This document shows positions 1 through 5,416 of a stretch of 7,426 nt of DNA, in pieces (position 1 is the stretch's first letter; every line of letters begins with the position of its first letter). The translations under genes were made by a program, and so were the position numbers. This DNA comes from an uncultured Lachnospiraceae bacterium (lineage in GTDB: Bacteria; Bacillota_A; Clostridia; Lachnospirales; Lachnospiraceae). Location: contig CAMOOZ010000022.1 of assembly GCA_946621895.1 (NCBI GenBank), forward strand, positions 1-7,426, in the 5' to 3' direction. The notes below the pieces were generated by a model. That model did not search any database. It saw nothing but the letters and a program-made list of their open reading frames with translations, and was not told where the DNA came from.

Positions 1-641
1 ATTCCCCGGTGGATATGGTCCGCGTGGCCACCTATATCAATACGATGCCGGAGGCGATCGACATTATCGAGGATGCGGACAAGAAGGGCTATGAGACCAC
101 CTGCAATATCATGGCGGTGGCACACTGCCAGGAGGGGGATGTGAAGCTGGCGCTCGAGCTGATCGGGAAAAGCCCCGCCAGCGCCGTCTATATCGTGGAC
201 AGCTTCGGCTCACTTTATCCGGAGCAGGTCCGCAGGATCGCGGAGCTGTATCTGGAGTACGCGGACAGATACGGCAAAAAGGTGGGGATCCATGCCCACA
301 ACAATCAGCAGTGCGCTTTCGCGAATACGATCGAGGCGCTCTCCATCGGGACCAGCTTCCTGGACGCCACCTACTGCGGCATGGGCAGGGGCGCAGGCAA
401 CTGCAGCATCGAAGCGCTGATCGGCTTCTTAAAGAATCCGGCCTACCGCCTTTCCCCGGTGCTGAAGTTTATTGAAAAGGAGATGCTTCCCTTAAAAGCG
501 TCCGGCATCACATGGGGCTATGATATCCCCTATCTGCTGACAGGGCTTCTGGACCAGCATCCCAGGACGGCCATTGCCGCGATTGCCGCCGGAGACACCC
601 ATTATTTTGACCAGTACCAGAGTCTGTTGGAAAGGGATTGA
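1..641 (+). CDS. DRE-TIM/HMGL-like aldolase, 3' part
   Basis: This is the C-terminal ~212 residues of a TIM-barrel aldolase of the HMGL/4-hydroxy-2-oxovalerate aldolase type. The frame is open to the left edge (first full codon at base 3), so a true start and roughly the first third of the protein are missing; the GTG at base 9 is internal. Seen directly: a barrel strand ending VDSFGSLYPEQV, then GIHAHNNQQCAFANTIEA (His codons at 291 and 297) and DATYCGMGRGAGN. In DmpG-like aldolases the HxH pair binds the divalent metal and the G-x-GRGAGN loop is near the active site. The catalytic Arg-Asp of the N-terminus cannot be checked. The C-terminal tail (TWGYDIPYLLTG) resembles the 'aldolase catalytic domain' proteins common in Clostridia, whose substrate is unknown to me, so I do not assign a pathway. 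The next gene starts 12 nt after the stop, which suggests co-transcription. Confidence 0.85.
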   Translation, partial: SPVDMVRVATYINTMPEAIDIIEDADKKGYETTCNIMAVAHCQEGDVKLALELIGKSPASAVYIVDSFGSLYPEQVRRIAELYLEYADRYGKKVGIHAHNNQQCAFANTIEALSIGTSFLDATYCGMGRGAGNCSIEALIGFLKNPAYRLSPVLKFIEKEMLPLKASGITWGYDIPYLLTGLLDQHPRTAIAAIAAGDTHYFDQYQSLLERD

Positions 642-653
642 TCGTTTGAAATC

Positions 654-1244
654 ATGTTTAAGCTGATCGCGGATTTTTCCGATATTGAAACGGATACATT
701 GATCGACGCGGCCTTTGAGGCGATGAGGAGCATGCCGGCCGGGCTTCCCGGCGGCCTGAAGCTGCCGCCCTTTATCACGGCGGGGATGCTGAAAAGCATG
801 CCGAAGAACGCGTTCGTGGAGACCTTTGTCCAGTCATTTAATTCCGCGGAGGAAAAGATGCTTCCCCTCATTACCATGTGCCTGTCCCCTTATCTGGGCA
901 GGATCAGGGTGGATGCGGGAGAGACAAGGGCAAATCCGGCCCCCGGCGTTCTTCTTTCCGTGGAGGCCCTTGTGGGACAAGCGGATGAAGACTGGCTTTT
1001 TCAGCGGATGTTTTCGCTTTTTCCCGACTGGGCCTGCCTTGGGGAAGCCTTAAAGGAACCGGATGCGGGGGAAACCAGGCTGCGGGAGAGGATCGCCGGA
1101 CTAACCCCCCCGGAAAAGGAGTTTGCGGCCTTAAGGCTCATGAGCACCCACAGGGCGGAGCTGATCGAGCGGATCAACAGGGAAACAGCGGAAAAGGGGA
1201 CACCGATGGAGGTGTGCGGTCTGCGTTTTCTGATGCCTGCCTGA
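654..1244 (+). CDS. Hypothetical 196-aa protein
   Basis: I do not recognise this protein. It is a 196-residue soluble-looking protein with no signal peptide and no transmembrane segment. The N-terminal half has short helical segments and a Gly/Pro-rich stretch (residues 29-40). The C-terminal third (about 140-182) is charged and probably helical. The hexapeptide DAGETR occurs twice, at residues 87-92 and 137-142. ATG 654 is the only plausible early start, because the in-frame stop at 639-641 lies just upstream. The purine run GGAAAGGGA (629-637) lies about 16 nt before the ATG, longer than ideal, so initiation may depend on coupling to the aldolase gene 12 nt upstream. Base composition and codon use match the neighbours, which supports a real gene. 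The close spacing suggests a role linked to the aldolase, but that is inference only. Confidence 0.7.
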   Translation: MFKLIADFSDIETDTLIDAAFEAMRSMPAGLPGGLKLPPFITAGMLKSMPKNAFVETFVQSFNSAEEKMLPLITMCLSPYLGRIRVDAGETRANPAPGVLLSVEALVGQADEDWLFQRMFSLFPDWACLGEALKEPDAGETRLRERIAGLTPPEKEFAALRLMSTHRAELIERINRETAEKGTPMEVCGLRFLMPA

Positions 1245-1261
1245 GGATCAGCCGCTGCCTG

Positions 1262-1276
1262 CGCCGGTCACCGGCG
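1262..1276. other. Short perfect inverted repeat between genes
   Basis: CGCCGGT (1262-1268) and ACCGGCG (1270-1276) form a compact GC-rich dyad with almost no loop. It sits between the hypothetical gene (stop 1244) and the lipoprotein ribosome binding site (1294). No T-run follows, so it is not a standard intrinsic terminator. It may stabilise or process the mRNA, or may be chance in GC-rich DNA. Confidence 0.35.
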
Positions 1277-1303
1277 TGAAAACCCATATGTATGGAGGAA
1301 CGG

Positions 1304-1867
1304 ATGAAATTCAAGTATGCTATTTTATTTTGTGCAACTATATTACTGCTGAGCGCCTGCGGCGGAAACGATGTGGTGGAGATCGGCGGGGGAAGCGTGA
1401 CCGCCTCGCCCCAGGCATCGGGCGAAGGCACAGCTGCCGCCATGAGCGCTGCCGGGGCTGTCACGGAGTCCTATACCTTTACCGTGAACGGAAAGGCCAT
1501 TGCCCCGGATATGGACATGGCTGAGGTGCTTTCCGCGATCGGGAAGGAGCAGTCCTATTTTGAAGCGGAGAGCTGCGCCTTTCAGGGCATGGACAAGATG
1601 TATACCTACGCGGATTTCGAGATCGACACCTATCCCCAGGGGGATAAGGATCTGGTCTCCGTGATCCTGTTTAAGAATGATCTGGTCAAAACGGATGAGG
1701 GGATCGCCATCGGCATGGGGCTGGAGGATATCCAAAAGGCTTACGGCAATGCGCAGGAAGAGAACGGCGCTGTGATCTTAAATAAGGGAAATATGCAGCT
1801 GCAGTTCCTTTTGAAGGACGGGGTGATCACCTCCATCGAGTATGATTCACTGACGGCAAAGGGGTAA
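1304..1867 (+). CDS. Small secreted lipoprotein
   Basis: This is a 187-aa predicted lipoprotein. The start is placed at ATG 1304 rather than the in-frame ATG at 1292, because GGAGGA (1294-1299) is a strong ribosome binding site 5 nt before 1304 and overlaps the earlier ATG. The N-terminus then reads MKFKYAILFCATILLLSACG: a Lys-containing n-region, a hydrophobic core and the lipobox LSAC with Cys19 as lipidation site. A low-complexity Gly/Ser/Ala linker follows (about residues 20-54), then a compact domain (about 55-187) starting YTFTVNGK. It contains repeated 'D/E-hydrophobic-x-x-hydrophobic-Gly' helices (MAEVLSAIGKE, LEDIQKAYGNA) alternating with predicted beta strands. This pattern is reminiscent of BLIP/SmpA-like folds and of uncharacterised Lachnospiraceae lipoproteins. 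Function is unknown. It ends 4 nt before purA, so the two are very likely co-transcribed. Confidence 0.85.
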   Translation: MKFKYAILFCATILLLSACGGNDVVEIGGGSVTASPQASGEGTAAAMSAAGAVTESYTFTVNGKAIAPDMDMAEVLSAIGKEQSYFEAESCAFQGMDKMYTYADFEIDTYPQGDKDLVSVILFKNDLVKTDEGIAIGMGLEDIQKAYGNAQEENGAVILNKGNMQLQFLLKDGVITSIEYDSLTAKG

Positions 1868-1871
1868 ACAC

Positions 1872-3158
1872 ATGGTAACAGCAGTAGTCGGAGCAAACTG
1901 GGGAGATGAGGGCAAGGGGAAGATCACGGATATGCTCTCCGGGCAGGCGGACATGGTCGTCCGTTTCCAGGGCGGGGCAAATGCCGGCCATACCATTGTC
2001 AATGAATACGGGAAATTCGCGCTGCACGCGCTTCCCTCGGGCGTGTTCCATCAGCGGATCACGAATGTCATCGGAAACGGCGTGGCCCTGAATGTTCCCT
2101 TTCTGATGAATGAGCTGAAGACACTGGAGGAAAGGGGAGTGCCCGCCCCGAAGCTGATGATCTCGGACAGGGTCCAGCTGGTGATGCCCTACCATATCCT
2201 CCTTGATCAGTATGAGGAGGAACGGCTGGGCGGCAGAGCCTTCGGTTCCACAAAATCCGGCATCGCCCCCTTTTATTCGGATAAGTATGCGAAGATCGGC
2301 TTTCAGGCCGGGGAGCTTTTTGACGAGAAGGCGCTTAAGGAAAAGGCAAAAAGCGTCTGCGAACTGAAAAATGCGCTGATCGTTCATCTCTATCATAAGG
2401 AGCCCCTTGATCCGGACAGGATCATGGATGCGCTTCTGGAATACAGGGAGGCGCTTGTCCCGTATCTTGCGGACACCTCCGCGATTCTCCGGGGCGCGCT
2501 GAAGGAGGATAAGACCGTATTGCTGGAGGGGCAGCTGGGCACCTTAAAGGACACGGACCACGGGATCTACCCGATGGTCACCTCCTCCTCCACGCTTGCG
2601 GGCTTCGGCGCGGTGGGCGCGGGGATCCCGCCCTATGCGATAAACCGGGTGATCGCCGTTTCCAAGGCCTATTCCTCCGCGGTAGGATCAGGTGAATTTG
2701 TGTCGGAGATCTTCGGCGAGGAGGCAGCGGCCCTGCGCGATCACGGCGGAGACGGCGGGGAGTACGGCGCCACCACTGGCCGTCCCAGAAGGGTCGGCTG
2801 GTTTGACTGCGTGGCTTCGAGGTACGGCTGCGCGCTGCAGGGCGCCACGGAGGTGGCCTTTACGGTGCTGGATGCGCTGGGCTATCTGCAGGAGATCCCC
2901 GTCTGCACGGCCTATGAGATCGACGGAAAGGTGTGCGATGATTTTCCCGTGACCTCGGCGCTCAGAAGGGCAAAGCCGGTGCTTAAGGTGCTGCCGGGCT
3001 GGGGAGTCAGCATCCGCGGGATCAGAAAATATGAGGAGCTGCCGGAAAACTGCCGGGCATATGTGGAATTTATCGAGAAAAGGCTTGGGTTTCCGATCAC
3101 GATGGTCTCCAACGGGCCGGGGAGAGAGGATATCATTTATCGGGACGGAAGATCATGA
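1872..3158 (+). CDS. purA: Adenylosuccinate synthetase (divergent)
   Basis: A 428-aa enzyme of the family that joins IMP and aspartate using GTP to make adenylosuccinate, the first committed step to AMP, in the cytoplasm. The length is normal for the family. Seen: the phosphate-binding loop GANWGDEGKGK (residues 7-17) with catalytic-type Asp12, GGANAGHT with His40, DHGIYPMVTSS (229-239), GATTGRPRRVGW (299-310), and the C-terminal LPGW and NGPGRE motifs. Several usually constant pocket residues differ. E. coli-type EGAQGTL reads EGQLGTL here (219-225). TTGRGIGP reads STKSGIAP (126-133). The trans Arg143 position is Lys141. The guanine-site TKLD reads TVLD (331-334). The gene therefore belongs to a divergent PurA branch; I think similar sequences occur in other Clostridia but cannot confirm it. 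ATG 1872 is preceded by AAAGGGG (1858-1864), lying across the lipoprotein stop. No other purine gene is nearby. Confidence 0.93.
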   Translation: MVTAVVGANWGDEGKGKITDMLSGQADMVVRFQGGANAGHTIVNEYGKFALHALPSGVFHQRITNVIGNGVALNVPFLMNELKTLEERGVPAPKLMISDRVQLVMPYHILLDQYEEERLGGRAFGSTKSGIAPFYSDKYAKIGFQAGELFDEKALKEKAKSVCELKNALIVHLYHKEPLDPDRIMDALLEYREALVPYLADTSAILRGALKEDKTVLLEGQLGTLKDTDHGIYPMVTSSSTLAGFGAVGAGIPPYAINRVIAVSKAYSSAVGSGEFVSEIFGEEAAALRDHGGDGGEYGATTGRPRRVGWFDCVASRYGCALQGATEVAFTVLDALGYLQEIPVCTAYEIDGKVCDDFPVTSALRRAKPVLKVLPGWGVSIRGIRKYEELPENCRAYVEFIEKRLGFPITMVSNGPGREDIIYRDGRS

Positions 3159-3182
3159 AAAAGCAGTAAGCGCTGCTTTTTT
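3158..3182 (+). terminator. Intrinsic terminator of purA
   Basis: AAAAAGCAG (3158-3166) pairs perfectly with CTGCTTTTT (3173-3181) around a 6-nt loop, and the right arm merges into a run of six T (3177-3182). The left arm starts at the last base of the purA stop codon, so the terminator is packed directly against the gene. It closes the transcription unit that begins left of the window. Confidence 0.85.
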
Positions 3183-3219
3183 CCATGCGGTTTGCGGCCC
3201 ATTGACATGAGGAAAATGC

Positions 3220-3885
3220 ATGATCAGAAATGTGATTCTGGATATCGGGAATGTGCTGGTGGATTTCGCCTGGGAAAGGGAAGAACGGAGGATCATCCGG
3301 GAATATGCCGGGAAGCGGGGGATTCAGGATGAGCAGGAGATCGAAAGGCTTTTCGGACGGCTGAAATATGCCACCGTGGATTCCCCCACCTGGAACGAAT
3401 ATGACCGGGGCTATTGGACCGAGGAGCAGGTCATTGAAAGCTTTATCGAACGGGACAGAGAACTGGAGGAGCCGATCCGGCAAACGGGAAAGAGCTTAAA
3501 GGAGATCCTCTCCAGAAGAGCGGCCTCGATCCCCTTTATCGACCTGCTTCATGCGCTGGGCTATCAGGTGTTCTATCTTTCCAACTTTTCGGCGCCGGCA
3601 GTGCGGGACGCGAAGGAAGCGCTGGATTTCCTGCCGCATACGGACGGCGGTTTTCTGTCCTACACCGTGCATCTCTTAAAGCCGCAGAAGGCGTTTTACG
3701 AGATGCTCCTTGAGGAATACGAGCTTAAAGCAGAGGAATCCGTGTTCTTTGATGATATGGAAAGAAATGTGGAGGGGGCGAAGGCCTGCGGGATTCATGC
3801 GTATGTTTTTGAAGGCGTGGAGCAGGCGATGGGCATCCTGTGGAGTCTGAAGCAGGGGAAAGATCCGGCCGGGGAAGCGCTTTAA
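3220..3885 (+). CDS. HAD-superfamily phosphatase, YihX-like
   Basis: A 221-aa cytoplasmic hydrolase of HAD subfamily IA. All four motifs are visible: motif I LDIGNVLVDF with nucleophile Asp8, motif II LSNFS with Ser121, motif III Lys154 in LLKPQKAFYE, and motif IV FFDDMERNVEGA with Asp178/Asp179 for Mg2+. Residues ~15-100 form a helical cap. Gly10 replaces the second Asp of the usual DxD. That is also true of E. coli YihX (DLGNV), a glucose-1-phosphate phosphatase, so it is a family trait and not damage. Substrate is not predictable; a small sugar phosphate or nucleotide is likely. GAGGAA (3209-3214) lies 5 nt before ATG 3220. The gene lies just after the purA terminator, and I see no convincing promoter in the 37 nt between, so read-through or a weak promoter must drive it. 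Confidence 0.88.
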   Translation: MIRNVILDIGNVLVDFAWEREERRIIREYAGKRGIQDEQEIERLFGRLKYATVDSPTWNEYDRGYWTEEQVIESFIERDRELEEPIRQTGKSLKEILSRRAASIPFIDLLHALGYQVFYLSNFSAPAVRDAKEALDFLPHTDGGFLSYTVHLLKPQKAFYEMLLEEYELKAEESVFFDDMERNVEGAKACGIHAYVFEGVEQAMGILWSLKQGKDPAGEAL

Positions 3886-3941
3886 CCGGCGTATCCTGAA
3901 AAAGACGGAAACATTAGACATCAGAGGGAGGAAATGCGGGA

Positions 3942-4466
3942 ATGGCAGAGATGACATTACTGGAAAAATGGCGGACCATGGCCTATCCGGAAAAAGGGGA
4001 TCAGAAGGCCCTGGACAAGCTCTGGAAGGACTATTTTGATAAGGAAAAGCCGGTCTATGCCGAGCTTCTGGAGCATCCCGGTGAAGTAGTCCGTGGGACG
4101 GTAAAGGAGCTTGCGGAAAAGTATGACATGGATCTGATGACCATGGTGGGCTTTCTGGACGGGATCAATGACTCCCTGAAGGAGCCCAATCCGGTGGAGG
4201 AAATGACCGAGGACACGGAGGTGAACCTGGGCTTCGACACGGCGCTTCTTTATAAGAATATGGTGGCTGCCGGCGCGGACTGGCTTTACGGCCTTCCCCA
4301 GTGGGACGCGATCTTTTCAAAGGAGGAGCAGAAGGCCCTTTATCTGGAACAGAAAAATGCCAGGACCGTGGTCAAACCGGAAAAGATCTACCCCAATGAT
4401 CCCTGCCCCTGCGGCTCCGGGAAAAAATACAAAAAATGCTGCGGGAGAAACGCCGCTGCCTCATAA
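3942..4466 (+). CDS. SEC-C motif protein
   Basis: A 174-aa soluble protein with a mostly helical, acidic N-terminal domain (about 1-145) and a C-terminal SEC-C zinc-binding motif, [13 protein letters not shown], with Cys155, Cys157, Cys166 and Cys167. The same motif ends many SecA proteins, where it binds zinc and contacts SecB or ribosomes; in stand-alone proteins its role is usually unknown. The middle segment ([19 protein letters not shown], residues 66-84) matches my memory of a conserved Lachnospiraceae/Clostridia SEC-C family. ATG 3942 follows the strong ribosome binding site GAGGGAGGAA (3924-3933). An out-of-frame ATG at 3934 gives only a 6-codon peptide. Spacing of 56 nt from the HAD gene and shared orientation suggest one transcription unit. 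A link to protein export or ribosomes is inference. Confidence 0.85.
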   Translation: MAEMTLLEKWRTMAYPEKGDQKALDKLWKDYFDKEKPVYAELLEHPGEVVRGTVKELAEKYDMDLMTMVGFLDGINDSLKEPNPVEEMTEDTEVNLGFDTALLYKNMVAAGADWLYGLPQWDAIFSKEEQKALYLEQKNARTVVKPEKIYPNDPCPCGSGKKYKKCCGRNAAAS

Positions 4467-4475
4467 GTCAGTAAA

Positions 4476-4507
4476 AACGCCGGGGCGGGAAGCTTCCGGC
4501 GTTCTTT
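4476..4507. terminator. Bidirectional hairpin terminator
   Basis: AACGCCGG (4476-4483) pairs with CCGGCGTT (4496-4503) over a 12-nt loop that itself contains part of the palindrome GGAAGCTTCC (4488-4497). On the + strand the tail is TTCTTT, a modest T-tract, 10 nt after the SEC-C stop. On the minus strand the stem is followed by TTTTT (complement of 4473-4477), a better tract. This suits a shared terminator between the converging SEC-C gene and the minus-strand gene. Confidence 0.7.
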
Positions 4508-4559
4508 ATGCCACGGGCGCTGAGGAAATTATCGCTATTCGGCGATGCGCCCCGGGCGG

Positions 4560-4592
4560 CGGGCAGGGTACGGATAAATCCTTCCCTGCCCG
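4560..4592 (-). other. Hairpin just after the minus-strand gene
   Basis: CGGGCAGGG (4560-4568) and CCCTGCCCG (4584-4592) form a perfect 9-bp stem; a small GGA/TCC stem (4572-4574/4579-4581) can fold within the 15-nt loop. It begins 8 nt after the stop of the minus-strand gene. No T-run follows on the minus strand, so it is more likely a 3'-end stabilising or pausing hairpin ahead of the terminator at 4476-4507 than a full intrinsic terminator. Confidence 0.5.
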
Positions 4593-4600
4593 ATTGCGTT

Positions 4601-5092
4601 TCATGCTTCCGCCCAGGGCTCTTCATACTCCGGAAACATTTCCATAAAGGCTTCCCGGAAGATGTTCTTTAACGGAATGAAGCTTTTTTCCAGACCGAAG
4701 CGCCGAGGATAGTCATACAGGATGATCTGCAGATCCCCAGCCAGCTTTTCGACCACCCACTCCGGTTTTAACTGCATCATGCCGAAAAGGGTGGAGCCGT
4801 AGCTTTTCGAATGGGCAAAGTTATCCAGATAGTCCTTCGCGAAGCGCCGCCATTCTTCGATCAGCTCCGGCGGCGCCTCGGGAAGCGTAAGTCCAAGGTC
4901 ATCCATGGAGGCAAGGAGATCCCGCTCCAGCCTCTTTTTAAAAAGAACGCTGCCGCCTGCCTCTCCCGAGCGGATCATCAGAAAGGCCCGCATAAATAAG
5001 TCAGTCTCATTGCCCTTTTTGTCCGTTTCAAACCGCGCCGGCCAGCTGGCCGATCCTTTTCTGTTTCTCTTTTTCTTTTGTTTTACAGCCAT
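4601..5092 (-). CDS. DUF6553-like small protein
   Basis: A 163-aa soluble protein with no signal peptide or membrane segment. It opens with a very basic N-terminus (VKQKKKRNRKG, residues 3-13), followed by helical segments. LFKKRLERDLLASMDDLGL (50-68), EEWRRFAKDYLDNFAHSKSYGSTLFG (79-104) and the C-terminal FREAFMEMFPEYEEPW resemble, from memory, the uncharacterised DUF6553 family of Lachnospiraceae. That family name is not verified. The basic tail could bind nucleic acid, but nothing else supports that. The start ATG (complement of 5090-5092) has GAGGA (complement of 5099-5103) 6 nt upstream. It has its own promoter (5116-5143) and is transcribed toward the SEC-C gene, with which it shares a terminator region, so it is a stand-alone unit. 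Confidence 0.8.
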   Translation of the reverse strand: MAVKQKKKRNRKGSASWPARFETDKKGNETDLFMRAFLMIRSGEAGGSVLFKKRLERDLLASMDDLGLTLPEAPPELIEEWRRFAKDYLDNFAHSKSYGSTLFGMMQLKPEWVVEKLAGDLQIILYDYPRRFGLEKSFIPLKNIFREAFMEMFPEYEEPWAEA

Positions 5093-5115
5093 GCAGGATC
5101 CTCACTTTCCTTTTC

Positions 5116-5143
5116 ATTATACTCCGCTCCGGTGATCTGTCAC
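5116..5143 (-). promoter_or_regulatory. Sigma-A promoter of the minus-strand gene
   Basis: On the minus strand, -35 GTGACA (complement of 5138-5143) and a perfect -10 TATAAT (complement of 5116-5121) are 16 bp apart, giving a transcript start near 5109-5110 and a short leader of about 17 nt. A 5-bp inverted repeat TCTGT-N6-ACAGA (5136-5151) overlaps the -35 and could be an operator half-site pair. Confidence 0.7.
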
Positions 5144-5213
5144 AATACAGAGCAGACGAAGAAAGATAACATTTAAAAATATGGTAAAATGTCCCGAAAA
5201 ACAAAATTCCCTA

Positions 5214-5242
5214 TTGAAATTCACTGTGCAAGTTGTTAGAAT
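5214..5242 (+). promoter_or_regulatory. Sigma-A promoter of the sugar transporter
   Basis: TTGAAA (5214-5219), a 17-bp spacer and TAGAAT (5237-5242) match the housekeeping consensus at 5/6 and 5/6 positions with ideal spacing. Transcription would start near 5249. It is the best + strand promoter in the 324-bp gap between the minus-strand gene and the binding-protein gene, and lies in the locally AT-rich part of that gap. Confidence 0.7.
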
Positions 5243-5249
5243 TCATTTG

Positions 5250-5416
5250 TTACACAGGCGTAGGGGACTGTGGCGGAAGAAAAGCCGGTTTTCTTTGCCG
5301 CGGACCGGGGGTCAGGTTTCTGCGGAAAACATGCGAACGGCTCCGGGCGAAGCGGATCGTTTTCCTTCCACGCAGCGCTCAAACCCAAATTGCTTTAAAA
5401 ATGGAGGAAAAAAGAG
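5250..5416 (+). promoter_or_regulatory. Long structured 5' leader of the transporter mRNA
   Basis: About 165 nt of leader separates the predicted transcript start from the binding-protein ATG. Two folds are visible. The first is AAGAAAA (5277-5283) with TTTTCTT (5289-5295) over loop GCCGG, extended by GCGG (5273-5276) with CCGC (5298-5301) across a 2-nt bulge. The second is CTGCGGAAAAC (5320-5330) pairing with GTTTTC (5359-5364) and, across a 6-nt bulge, with CGCAG (5371-5375); it encloses a small TCCG/CGGA hairpin (5342-5345/5353-5356). Neither is followed by a T-run, so neither is an obvious terminator. The last 40 nt are unpaired and carry the ribosome binding site GGAGG (5403-5407). I recognise no known riboswitch class. 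The function is unknown; mRNA stability of a highly expressed gene is the simplest idea. Confidence 0.45.

Noticed and set aside
1292..1303. Earlier ATG start for the lipoprotein at 1292
   Set aside because: The strong ribosome binding site overlaps it and is well spaced for ATG 1304, which also gives a standard lipoprotein signal peptide.
1872..3158. PurZ, the phage-type enzyme for 2-aminoadenine synthesis, as an explanation of the divergent PurA
   Set aside because: The catalytic Asp of the GDEGKGK loop, which I recall as replaced in PurZ, is present, and there is no phage context.
3202..3207. TTGACA resembling a perfect -35 before the HAD gene
   Set aside because: It lies only 13 nt before the start codon, so the -10 and transcript start would fall inside the gene, and no -10 is seen at the right distance.
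3220..3885. Loss of the second catalytic Asp in the HAD protein (DIGNV) as a sign of inactivity
   Set aside because: YihX-type HAD phosphatases normally have Gly at this position, so it is a family feature.
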